8,954 nucleotides of DNA from ZC4RG30 sp964417875. Its GTDB lineage: Bacteria; Pseudomonadota; Gammaproteobacteria; Steroidobacterales; Steroidobacteraceae. The notes below the pieces were generated by a model. That model did no database searches. It was not told the DNA's origin and saw only the letters and a program-made list of their open reading frames with translations. A program made the translations under genes and the position numbers. The stretch lies in assembly GCA_964417875.1 (NCBI GenBank), contig CAYQJU010000095.1, forward strand, positions 1 to 8,954, given 5' to 3'. Shown here piece after piece: positions 1-6,783 of this stretch; position 1 is the first letter of the stretch, and every line of letters starts with the position of its first letter.

Positions 1-272
1 TGCGGAAAGCGCTCTTTGATCAGGGCCGCGAGCATCTGCGGCGTCTGCGTGGAATTGTGCCTGCTTCGACCCGGAATGGTCGTGATCGTCGTGGCCAGAT
101 AGAGATCCTGATAGCCGGCGATGAAATGCTCGTTGCTGTACTCGCTGCGGATGAATAACGCAGCGAGCAGCGCCATGCTCAGCCCCACCGCCAGACCGAA
201 GACCGAGATCGCCGCATACAGCTTGCCGCGGAGCAGGTACCGCAAGGCCGAGGCCAGCGCGCTGCGAAACAT
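1..272 (-). CDS. MacB/FtsX-like ABC transporter permease, N-terminal fragment
   Basis: About 90 N-terminal codons are present; the rest lies beyond the left edge. The protein begins MFRSALASALRYLLRGKLYA, followed by a hydrophobic segment at about residues 19-43 (ISVFGLAVGLSMALLAALFI) and then RSEYSNEHFIAGYQDLY. A basic N-terminus, one long transmembrane helix and a periplasmic start with an aromatic 'E-Y-S-x-E-H-F' stretch are typical of permeases with a MacB-type periplasmic core domain and a C-terminal FtsX domain. Such permeases do not usually translocate through a channel; they use cytoplasmic ATP hydrolysis to drive a periplasmic adaptor and an outer-membrane exit duct. The ATG at 270-272 is favoured because AGGA sits 6 nt upstream and the gene starts 10 nt after the stop of the ATPase gene, so it is third in the operon. 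The family is clear; the substrate cannot be told. Confidence 0.8.
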   Translation of the reverse strand, partial: MFRSALASALRYLLRGKLYAAISVFGLAVGLSMALLAALFIRSEYSNEHFIAGYQDLYLATTITTIPGRSRHNSTQTPQMLAALIKERFP

Positions 273-278
273 CAGGAT

Positions 279-282
279 TCCT
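279..282 (-). promoter_or_regulatory. Ribosome binding site of the permease gene
   Basis: On the minus strand AGGA directly follows the ATPase stop codon (TGA-AGGA) and lies 6 nt before the permease ATG at 272. It fixes that start and suggests coupled translation of ATPase and permease. Confidence 0.6.
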
Positions 283-963
283 TCAGGCCGCCAGCAACGT
301 TTCGCTCACCACGCGCCCATCCAGCAGCTTCACCGTCCGCCTCGCCTGCGCCGCGTGCACGAGCGAATGCGTCACCATGATCACGGTGGTCCCCGCACGG
401 TTGATCTCCGCCAGCATCTCCATCACCGCCGCACCGTTTTCCGTGTCCAGGTTGCCGGTGGGCTCGTCCGCAAGGATCAGCTTCGGCTCGCCCACCAGTG
501 CCCGGGCGATGGCTACCCGCTGCTGCTGGCCACCGGAAAGCTGGTTGGGCAGGTGACGGGCCCGGTGCGAGAGCCCGACGCGCTCGAGTGCGGCTGCCAC
601 GCGAGTCCGCCGCTCGGCACTGCCCATGCCGCGGTACAGGAGCGAGACCTCGACGTTCTCGCGCACATTGAGGTCATCGACGAGATTGAAGCTCTGAAAG
701 ATGAAGCCAACACCGCCGCGTCGCAGCTGCGTGAGCTGCTTTTCGCTGTAGCGAGCCACGTCCTCGCCGAAGAACCAGTAATGCCCGCTGTCCGGGCTGT
801 CGAGCAGGCCCAGGATGTTCAGCAGCGTCGACTTGCCGCAACCCGACGGTCCCATGATGGCCAGGAATTCACCGGCCGCCACCTCCATCGATACGCCACC
901 CAGGGCGTGCGTTTCGACCTCGGTGGTCCGATAGATCTTCGAGACATTGTCCAGCTTCAGCAT
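283..963 (-). CDS. ABC transporter ATP-binding protein (MacB/LolD type)
   Basis: A 226-aa stand-alone ABC ATPase, the usual length for the LolD/MacB-type class. All nucleotide-binding elements are visible: Walker A GPSGCGKST at residues 38-46, Q-loop Gln90 in FIFQSFNL, signature LSGGQQQ at 142-148, Walker B LILADEP at 162-168 with catalytic Glu167, D-loop NLD, and switch His199 in MVTHS. The FIFQSFNL and ADEPTGNLD forms are typical of ATPases that power MacB/FtsX-like permeases. It should dimerise on the cytoplasmic side of the permease encoded next. Its ATG at 961-963 lies 9 nt after the TAG of the adaptor gene, with a purine-rich AGGGAAG in front, partly formed by that stop codon. Tight spacing on both sides indicates one transcript. 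Substrate unknown; an antimicrobial peptide, macrolide or other envelope-active compound would fit the family. Confidence 0.93.
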   Translation of the reverse strand: MLKLDNVSKIYRTTEVETHALGGVSMEVAAGEFLAIMGPSGCGKSTLLNILGLLDSPDSGHYWFFGEDVARYSEKQLTQLRRGGVGFIFQSFNLVDDLNVRENVEVSLLYRGMGSAERRTRVAAALERVGLSHRARHLPNQLSGGQQQRVAIARALVGEPKLILADEPTGNLDTENGAAVMEMLAEINRAGTTVIMVTHSLVHAAQARRTVKLLDGRVVSETLLAA

Positions 964-972
964 TTGGCTTCC

Positions 973-2271
973 CTATCTGGTGAAATCGATGCGCTCGATG
1001 CGGTCCAGGCCCGTGTAGTCGGAAATGATGACGCGCTCCCCCGGCTCGAGGCCTGCCAGAACCTCCACCTGCTCTGCGTTGCGACGGCCCAGCTTCACGC
1101 TGCGACGCTGCGCGGAACCGCCGGCGGAGTCGAGCACGAATACCCAGTTCCCACCGCTGGCTTCCAGATACGAGCCGCTGGCGAGGACCACACCCTCCAC
1201 GTCTTCGCCCAGGGAAAGCCGCCCCTGCAAGGACTGACCCCGCAGCAGTCCGGGCGGCATCGCGCCATCGAAGGCCAGATCAACCTGGAACGCGCCCTCC
1301 CGCACCTGGGGATAGACGCGCTCCACGCGCAGCGCCCACGGCCGGCCCTCACGCTCGACTTGCCCGATCTGCCCTTCGCGTACCCGCCCCAGGTAGTACT
1401 CGTCGATCGTGGCAGTCAGCCGATAACCGGTCTGCGGTGTGATCTCGGCAAGCCGTTCGCCACGACCGCGGGTTTCACCGACCTTGAGGTCCATCTGCGT
1501 CACAAGGCCGGCCACCGGTGCGCGCGCGGTGAGATTGCGCAGCTTGTCGTGGATGATCTGAAGGCTTTCCTGCAGGCGCTCCATCTGCACCTTGATCTGT
1601 GGCGCCTGCTGCTGGCGCAGGACCTCCTGACGCGCATTGCTCTCCTGCTGCATGCGGTGTTGGCCCCCTGCCCTGTCCAGCTCGTCGCGCAGCTGGTCGA
1701 GGGATTCGGCGGAAACCAGGTGTCTTGCGGCCAGTTCTTCCCGTCGCGCGATCGCGCGTTGCAGGCGGGTGACGTCATAGGCGATGTCCGCCAGCATGCG
1801 CTCGTTGGACGCCCGGTTCTGCTCCAGCTGTGTCTCATGCCCCTGCAGCTGCGTGAGTGACTGCACCAGGCTGCCTTCGCGATTCAGCACCTCGAGCTCC
1901 AGTTCGGTGTTGGTGAACTCGACCAGTGCCTGCCCGGCCTCCACATGGTCCCCGGCCTGAACAAGGATGCGGTCGACCCGGCCGCCTTCCAGTGCATCCA
2001 GGTAAACCGTATCGAGCGGCGTGACCTCGCCTCGCAATGGAATGAAATCGCGATACACACCGCGCTCCACCTTGGCAATGCTTGCACTGGCCGCCGACAT
2101 CCGCAGGGTTCTTTGTGCCGGACCAATCAGCACCACCGCCGCGAGAATCACCAGCAGCAACGCGACACCGGCCGCGAGTGATCGTTGCCAATGGCGGCGT
2201 TGCCACCACGGCAGCCTGATGGGACGATCCATCGCGACCTGCATGCATTCGGGTTTTACCGCCACATCCAT
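973..2271 (-). CDS. HlyD/MacA-like periplasmic adaptor (membrane fusion protein)
   Basis: A 432-aa adaptor, numbered from the ATG at 2269-2271. It has a basic cytoplasmic N-terminus (WWQRRHWQR) and one transmembrane anchor at about 33-50, with no lipobox. The first biotinyl-lipoyl half is at about 87-122 (LEGGRVDRILVQAGDHVEAG). A long Gln/Glu/Arg-rich coiled-coil hairpin spans about 123-247, and the second lipoyl half begins near 248 (ARAPVAGLVTQMDLKVGE). A beta-barrel and membrane-proximal region continue to the end (LGRRNAEQVEVLAGLEPGERV). It should bridge the inner-membrane permease to a TolC-like duct, which is not encoded here. It is first in the exporter operon. The start is uncertain: the frame opens at TTG 2304, and ATG 2232 (giving MDRPIRLPWW, 419 aa, with CAGG 5-6 nt upstream) is a real alternative. 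None has a strong Shine-Dalgarno sequence. Confidence 0.9.
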   Translation of the reverse strand: MDVAVKPECMQVAMDRPIRLPWWQRRHWQRSLAAGVALLLVILAAVVLIGPAQRTLRMSAASASIAKVERGVYRDFIPLRGEVTPLDTVYLDALEGGRVDRILVQAGDHVEAGQALVEFTNTELELEVLNREGSLVQSLTQLQGHETQLEQNRASNERMLADIAYDVTRLQRAIARREELAARHLVSAESLDQLRDELDRAGGQHRMQQESNARQEVLRQQQAPQIKVQMERLQESLQIIHDKLRNLTARAPVAGLVTQMDLKVGETRGRGERLAEITPQTGYRLTATIDEYYLGRVREGQIGQVEREGRPWALRVERVYPQVREGAFQVDLAFDGAMPPGLLRGQSLQGRLSLGEDVEGVVLASGSYLEASGGNWVFVLDSAGGSAQRRSVKLGRRNAEQVEVLAGLEPGERVIISDYTGLDRIERIDFTR

Positions 2272-2371
2272 GTCCGGTAGTGTATGGCTGGCAACCAGCG
2301 GCAAAAACCATCACCACAACAGTCACTTGCATGCTGACCGACCCCATCGCCGCCCACCTGGCTGTCCGGAA
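2272..2371. other. Divergent intergenic region between exporter and two-component operons
   Basis: About 100 nt separate the adaptor start (minus strand) from the regulator start (plus strand), so promoters for both operons should lie here or just inside the genes. I see no convincing sigma-70 -35/-10 pair on either strand. The region holds a short inverted repeat at 2287-2299 and a 15-codon frame at 2331-2375. If the adaptor really starts at TTG 2304 the region shrinks to 67 nt. Confidence 0.5.
2287..2299. repeat. Short inverted repeat GCTGG-CAA-CCAGC, candidate operator
   Basis: A perfect 5-bp inverted repeat with a 3-nt centre lies in the divergent promoter region, about 16 nt upstream of the favoured adaptor ATG and about 70 nt upstream of the regulator ATG. 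Fis-type HTH regulators bind dyad sites as dimers, so it could be a binding site for the adjacent regulator. Five-base arms can arise by chance in such GC-rich DNA, so this is only a candidate. Confidence 0.25.
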
Positions 2372-2920
2372 ATGAACACTGGCCGGTCCATTCTCATCAT
2401 CGAGGACGATCCCGACGTGCAGCGTGCCGCGCGCATCGCGCTGGCACATGACTTCGTGCGAGTCGACGTACTGACCCGGCCGGACAATGAACTGGAGTCC
2501 CGGCTTTCGCGCGCCGGCTGCGATGTGGTGCTGCTCGACATGAACTTCGTCGCCGGCGAACGCGGCGGCAATGCCGGCCTGGATGCGCTGGCCCGCATCA
2601 ACGCCTGCGACGAGACGCTGGCAGTGGTGCTGATGACAGCTTATGGCGGCGTGCAACTGGCGGTCACGGCACTCAAGCGTGGCGCCACGGATTTTGTGCT
2701 GAAGCCCTGGGACAACGCCAAGCTGGTCGCGGCCGCCACATCTGCCGCCGCCATCACGCGCGAGCGCCGCAAGGCCGAAGCGCAGACGCTCGACCAGCTC
2801 GAACGCGGTGCAATCGAACGCGCGCTCGCCCGGAGCGGCGGCAACATCTCGACGGCTGCCGCGGCGTTGGGACTGAGCCGTGCGGCCCTTTACCGGCGCA
2901 TCGAACGCCATGGTCTTTGA
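2372..2920 (+). CDS. Short NtrC-like response regulator: receiver plus Fis-type HTH, no AAA+ domain
   Basis: A 182-aa DNA-binding response regulator. The receiver domain (about 6-120) has the acidic pocket Glu11-Asp12-Asp13, the phospho-acceptor Asp56 in VVLLDMNFV, Thr89 in LMTAYGG, and Lys111-Pro112 in LKPWDN. A short charged linker (130-143) leads to a Fis-type helix-turn-helix at about 145-181 (ISTAAAALGLSRAALYRRIE). The LLDMNF and DFVLKPWDNA forms resemble NtrC-type regulators that normally carry a central sigma-54 AAA+ ATPase of about 230 residues. Here that domain is absent without any frameshift, giving an ActR/RegA-like architecture. It probably acts as a plain activator or repressor rather than through sigma-54. 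The ATG at 2372 has only a weak GGA close upstream. Its last 11 nt overlap the kinase gene, and it diverges from the exporter operon, its likely target. Confidence 0.9.
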   Translation: MNTGRSILIIEDDPDVQRAARIALAHDFVRVDVLTRPDNELESRLSRAGCDVVLLDMNFVAGERGGNAGLDALARINACDETLAVVLMTAYGGVQLAVTALKRGATDFVLKPWDNAKLVAAATSAAAITRERRKAEAQTLDQLERGAIERALARSGGNISTAAAALGLSRAALYRRIERHGL

Positions 2921-4271
2921 ACGGCTTCGCTCGCGCGGCCTGGTGTTCGCCTTGCTGCTGCGGGCGATGTTGCTGGCGCTGCTCCTGACTGCGTTGATCC
3001 TGCTGCTGGCCCGCACCCAGTACTACGCCACGGCGCTGGTCACGCTGCTGTGCAGCGCCCTGCTCGTCGCCGACCTCGTCGTGCTGATCAGTCGCGAGCA
3101 CCGCGCCGCGGAGCGGTTCCTCGACGCGCTGACGGGCAGCGCGCTGGAAACGCCCGTGCAACGCAGCGCGGTGCCTGCATCGCTGCGCGCGGCCTACGAC
3201 CGCGCGCTTGAACGCCTGAGCCAGGATCGACGCAGCCAGCAACAGCAGAACGAGTATCTGCGTACGCTGGTGGACACCGTGCCCTCCGCACTGCTGGTGC
3301 TGCAACCCGATGGCACGGTGGAACTCGTCAACCGCGCGGCGCACCGGTTGCTGGGGGAAACCGCGCGCCAGCTGACTGAGCTGCCATCAGTGGGCACCGC
3401 GGCGGCGGAGCAGATCCAGGAACTCGCCGCTGGCACCCATCGCATCGTGCAACTGGCGGATGGTCGCCGCCTGCTCGCCTCGGCCGCACGGTTCGCCACG
3501 CCCGGCAGACCGCCCCGGCAACTGATCGCGCTGCAGCGGGTGGCCGGCGACCTCGATGCCGTGGAACTGAAGGCATGGGACGACATGGCGCGGGTGCTCG
3601 CACACGAGATGATGAACTCGCTGACACCGATCGCATCGCTGTCGCAGAGCCTGGACGGCCTGTTGCGCAGGGCCGGTCCGACGGATGAAGTCAGTGCCGC
3701 GCTGGAAACCATCACGCGGCGCAGCCAGGGCCTGCTGCGTTTCGTCGAGCGCTATCGCAAGGTTGCCGATCTTCCCGACCCACAATGCCAGCGGCTGTCC
3801 ATGCGGACCCTGATCGAGCATGTCGAGCGCCTGATCCGCCCGGCGCTGGAAGAACGCGCGATCACCTTGTGCATCCAGTGCACGCCGGCCGATCTTGCAA
3901 TTCATGCGGATCCGGACCTGCTGGAGCAGGCACTGATCAACCTGTTGCGCAATGCCGCCGACGCCGTCGCTGGCGCGACGCGGCCTGCCATCGGCCTGGA
4001 GTGCGGGATCGATCGCGGCCGCTGCGTGATCGATGTGCACGACAACGGCCCCGGTCTCACCGCCGTGCAGCGCGAACAGATCTTCGTGCCCTTCTTCACC
4101 ACCAAGCCGGGTGGCTCGGGCATCGGGTTGTCACTGGCGCGCCGCATCGCCCAGTCCCACGGCGGTCGCATCACTGTTCTCGACAGGCAACCACACGGAT
4201 CCCTCTTCCGCCTCAGCTTCCCGGCGACCGCGGCGGATCCCGACCCGGTCGGTCCGGAGCGGCCTTCGTGA
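2910..4271 (+). CDS. Membrane sensor histidine kinase (NtrB-like) with minimal periplasmic loop
   Basis: A 453-aa kinase, numbered from the ATG at 2910. Two hydrophobic helices at about 16-34 and 40-60 are separated by only a few residues (ARTQYY), so there is essentially no periplasmic sensor domain. A Q-rich helix (about 100-116) leads into a degenerate PAS-like region (about 117-210). The dimerisation helix carries the phospho-acceptor His232 in LAHEMMNSLTP. The ATPase domain shows the N-box LINLLRNAADAV (Asn348), G1 DNGPG (378-382), FFTTKP and G2 GGSGIGLSL (401-409), so the protein should be active. It should phosphorylate the regulator encoded just upstream, which it overlaps by 11 nt. 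The frame also opens at GTG 2880, but ATG 2910 leaves a normal short cytoplasmic head before the first helix. The signal is probably sensed in the membrane, as in kinases guarding peptide or drug exporters. Confidence 0.92.
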   Translation: MVFERLRSRGLVFALLLRAMLLALLLTALILLLARTQYYATALVTLLCSALLVADLVVLISREHRAAERFLDALTGSALETPVQRSAVPASLRAAYDRALERLSQDRRSQQQQNEYLRTLVDTVPSALLVLQPDGTVELVNRAAHRLLGETARQLTELPSVGTAAAEQIQELAAGTHRIVQLADGRRLLASAARFATPGRPPRQLIALQRVAGDLDAVELKAWDDMARVLAHEMMNSLTPIASLSQSLDGLLRRAGPTDEVSAALETITRRSQGLLRFVERYRKVADLPDPQCQRLSMRTLIEHVERLIRPALEERAITLCIQCTPADLAIHADPDLLEQALINLLRNAADAVAGATRPAIGLECGIDRGRCVIDVHDNGPGLTAVQREQIFVPFFTTKPGGSGIGLSLARRIAQSHGGRITVLDRQPHGSLFRLSFPATAADPDPVGPERPS

Positions 4272-4304
4272 CACACAGGCAGGCGAAAATCCGACTCAGC
4301 CGAT

Positions 4305-4308
4305 AGGA
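4305..4308 (+). promoter_or_regulatory. Ribosome binding site of the DUF502 gene
   Basis: AGGA lies 9 nt before the ATG at 4318. It supports that start over longer in-frame extensions running back into the kinase gene. Confidence 0.5.
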
Positions 4309-4317
4309 TGCGCGGCT

Positions 4318-5037
4318 ATGCCCCTCAGCCAGAATTCCACCTCCGACCCGACGATTGCCCCCAGCCGGCACAGGGCACGACGCCTGGTCCGCCCGCTTCT
4401 CACCGGCATGCTGGCTGCACTCCCGCTGCTTGGCACGCTGTGGCTGCTGTCGATTGCCTTTGCGTTCCTGACTGGCTGGCTGGGCCCCGAGAGTTCCGCC
4501 GGCCAGCTGCTGGGGCGCCTGGGCATCGGCATTTCCGGGCAGGAGTGGTCCGGCTATTTGGCCGGCCTCGCGATCGCCGGGGCCGTGCTCTATGGCCTCG
4601 GCATCCTGGTGGAGCGTGGGCTGAACACCTGGCTGGTGTCACTGATCGACAGCGTGGTGGGCCGCATCCCGGTGGTGCGCACCATCTACGAGACCATCGA
4701 GAAGTTCGTGCAGATCTTCATCAAGCGCGATCGCAGTGAACTGCAGTCCATGCGGCCGGTGTGGTGCCACTTTGGCGGGCCGGGAGGCGTGTCGGCGCTG
4801 GGCTTGCTTTCATCCCCGGTGCCCATCATGGTCCAGGGCAAGCCCTGCTATGCGGTGATCGTGCCCACCGCGCCGGTGCCCATCGGCGGCGGACTGCTGT
4901 TCATGCCGGTGGAATGGATCACGCCCAGCGAAGTGGGCATGGAAGCGGTCACCAGCATCTATGTATCGATGGGCGTGACGGCGCCGCAGTTCCTGCCCAC
5001 TCCGCCTGCCCCGGACGCAAAGCCTCCGGCCGTGTAG
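4318..5037 (+). CDS. DUF502 family membrane protein
   Basis: A 239-aa protein of the DUF502 family, which includes plant COV1-like proteins and has no established bacterial biochemical role. A basic N-terminus (RHRARRLVRP) precedes a hydrophobic segment at about 30-54, with a second at about 78-98. Family hallmarks follow: RIPVVRTIYETIEKFVQIF (116-134), then a soluble, probably cytoplasmic part with IVPTAPVPIGGGLLFMPVEW (181-200), matching the usual 'P-T-x-P-x-P ... G-x-L-L-F-x-P' signature. The length is normal for the family and the Pro-rich C-terminus is probably disordered. It starts 46 nt after the kinase stop on the same strand, so it may be read from the two-component transcript. No functional link to its neighbours is evident. 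Confidence 0.9.
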   Translation: MPLSQNSTSDPTIAPSRHRARRLVRPLLTGMLAALPLLGTLWLLSIAFAFLTGWLGPESSAGQLLGRLGIGISGQEWSGYLAGLAIAGAVLYGLGILVERGLNTWLVSLIDSVVGRIPVVRTIYETIEKFVQIFIKRDRSELQSMRPVWCHFGGPGGVSALGLLSSPVPIMVQGKPCYAVIVPTAPVPIGGGLLFMPVEWITPSEVGMEAVTSIYVSMGVTAPQFLPTPPAPDAKPPAV

Positions 5038-5064
5038 CCGCCGCGCAGGACCTGGCCCTTGCAG

Positions 5065-6783
5065 TCAGTCCTTGCGTCCCGGACGTCCGCCGTCGATGAC
5101 GGCGAATCCCAGTCCGGGCAACCGCAGGCCGCGCGGCGTACGGTCGGTGGCGCATCCGACCACATCCAGCGGCTGCATCTGCGGCTCCAGCGGATACCAG
5201 CGTTCCTGCATGCTGAAGTTCACCACGAAGGTCAGGCAGCGCTCCGCGTCATGGCGGTCATAGACCACCAGCGGCGCCAGCTGCGTGCCATGCACCTTCT
5301 CGCTGCCACAGCGCAGGAGCGGCTCCTCGCGGTGCCACTGCAGCAGCTGCCTGGTGAATGCCAGGCACGAGGCGGGATCATCCAGCTGCTTGTCCACCGC
5401 GCAATGCAGGTGCTCATCCACCACTGGCAGCCACGGGCGGCCGCCGTCGGTGAATCCGCCATCAGGCGCCTTCGTCTTCCAGGGCATCGGCGTGCGCGCG
5501 CCATCGCGTCCCTGGAAATCCGGCCACAGGTTCTTGCCCCATGGATCCTGCAGCTGCTCGTATTCCAGCAGGGGATGCGTCAGCCCCAGTTCCTCGCCCT
5601 GGTAGATGATGCCGCCACCCTGCAATGTGAACTGCAGGAACAGCAGCATCTTCGCCGCCTCGCCAGCACAACCCTGTTCGACCGCGAACCCCGCCAGATT
5701 ACTCACCGCCCGCTTCGAATCATGGTTGGTGAACACGTTCATCAGCCAGCCGGTGCGCACGAACTCGCTGCGCTGCTGCAGCTTCTCGATCAGCGCATGC
5801 TTGTCGTCCGCGGCATTGATCAGGTCGAAGTCGTACACCGCATGGAACCGCTTGCCCTGCACGGTGTATTTCTCCGAGATGCGCGAACTGTCGACATCGG
5901 CCAGCTCGCCGATCAGCACGCGCTCGGGAACATAGGGGGCGACGGCGTCACGCAGCCGCTCCATCACGGCGATGGACTCCGGCACGTCCCGGTCGAACAG
6001 ATGCACCTGCCGCCCGAAGGGGTTGTTCGGCCCTCCTCCGATCCACACATGCGAGCCCTCCGGCGGGGCCGGCGGATTGCTGCGAAACGAAGGATCGCAG
6101 GTCAGACACTGCACGGCATCGACGCGAAAGCCATCCACGCCCATGTCGAGCCAGAACTTCATGTCATCGACGACCGCGGCGAGCGTTTCCGGATTCTGCA
6201 GGTTCAACGCCGGCTGGCAGTTCAGGAAGGGATGGTAGTAGTACTGCGAGCGGCGTGGCTCCCAGGTCCATGCCGGGCCACCGAAGGAGGACAGCCAGTT
6301 GCTGGGCGGACCCCCATCGCGGGCCGCATCGGCCCACACATACCAGTCCGCGCGCGGATTGGTGCGGTCCTGCCGGCTCTGCAGGAACCAGGGATGCTCA
6401 TCGGAGGTGTGGCCGGGCACGAAATCGATCAGCACCTTCAGCTTGCGTGCATGCGCCATTTCAAGCAGTTCAGCGAAGTCATCCAGTGATCCATGGCAGG
6501 GATCCACATTGCGGAAGTCGGTGATGTCGTAGCCGAAGTCCTTCTGCGGCGACTGGTAGAACGGGCTGAGCCAGATGCCATCCACGCCCAGGTCCGCCAG
6601 GTAATCCAGCTTTTCGATCACGCCGCGCAGATCGCCGATGCCATTGCCGGTGGTGTCGCGGAAGCTGCGCACGTAGACCTCGTAGAACACCGCGCCACGC
6701 CACCATTCCAGCCGCGTGCAGGCCTGCGGCGGCTCGCCCAGCATGGCCTCGGCAATCAATGTCTCGCGGTCACCACCAATCAT
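5065..6783 (-). CDS. GH13 alpha-glucosidase-like enzyme (GH13_30-like)
   Basis: A 572-aa glycoside hydrolase family 13 enzyme acting on alpha-glucosidic bonds. The TIM-barrel motifs are in order: FYEVYVRSF and the metal-loop DTTGNGIGDL (43-52), region I DFVPGH (120-125), region V QPALNLQNP (190-198), region II GFRVDAV with nucleophile Asp222, region III LIGEL with acid/base Glu293, and region IV TNHD with Asp355. QGRDGARTPMPW (424-435) is the usual alpha-glucosidase/oligo-1,6-glucosidase block, followed by a C-terminal beta domain. There is no signal peptide, so it is cytoplasmic. Oligo-1,6-glucosidase, alpha-glucosidase or a transglycosylating activity cannot be told apart. Gly124 replaces the Asn usual before the region I His. 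The ATG at 6783 overlaps the stop of the upstream GH13 gene (ATGA), indicating coupled translation. The 3' end converges on the DUF502 gene with 27 nt between them and no clear terminator hairpin. Confidence 0.93.
   Translation of the reverse strand: MIGGDRETLIAEAMLGEPPQACTRLEWWRGAVFYEVYVRSFRDTTGNGIGDLRGVIEKLDYLADLGVDGIWLSPFYQSPQKDFGYDITDFRNVDPCHGSLDDFAELLEMAHARKLKVLIDFVPGHTSDEHPWFLQSRQDRTNPRADWYVWADAARDGGPPSNWLSSFGGPAWTWEPRRSQYYYHPFLNCQPALNLQNPETLAAVVDDMKFWLDMGVDGFRVDAVQCLTCDPSFRSNPPAPPEGSHVWIGGGPNNPFGRQVHLFDRDVPESIAVMERLRDAVAPYVPERVLIGELADVDSSRISEKYTVQGKRFHAVYDFDLINAADDKHALIEKLQQRSEFVRTGWLMNVFTNHDSKRAVSNLAGFAVEQGCAGEAAKMLLFLQFTLQGGGIIYQGEELGLTHPLLEYEQLQDPWGKNLWPDFQGRDGARTPMPWKTKAPDGGFTDGGRPWLPVVDEHLHCAVDKQLDDPASCLAFTRQLLQWHREEPLLRCGSEKVHGTQLAPLVVYDRHDAERCLTFVVNFSMQERWYPLEPQMQPLDVVGCATDRTPRGLRLPGLGFAVIDGGRPGRKD

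Noticed and set aside
121..1860. 579-codon open frame on the plus strand, antisense to the exporter ATPase and adaptor genes
   Set aside because: The translated product is low-complexity (His/Arg/Leu/Gln-rich) with no domain sense, and it crosses two well-supported genes on the other strand. High third-position GC leaves antisense frames open.
2301..2316. Possible sigma-54 promoter on the minus strand (TGG...TTTGC) ahead of the adaptor gene
   Set aside because: The GG-to-GC spacing is 11 nt instead of the required 10, the CACG half is missing, and the adjacent regulator lacks the AAA+ domain needed to activate sigma-54. The candidate also overlaps the upstream TTG start option.
1835..3016. 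393-codon minus-strand frame overlapping the adaptor, intergenic region and regulator
   Set aside because: It runs out of frame through the adaptor start and antisense through the regulator, both of which have clear family motifs. No domain is recognisable in its product.
5038..5064. Bidirectional terminator between the convergent DUF502 and GH13 genes
   Set aside because: Only 27 nt lie between the stops, and I find no stem longer than 4 bp and no T-run on either strand.
5059..6489. 476-codon open frame on the plus strand, antisense to the downstream GH13 gene
   Set aside because: It mirrors the GH13 coding frame, with a composition typical of a GC-driven shadow and no recognisable motif. 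The same applies to the plus-strand frame at 7110-7934.
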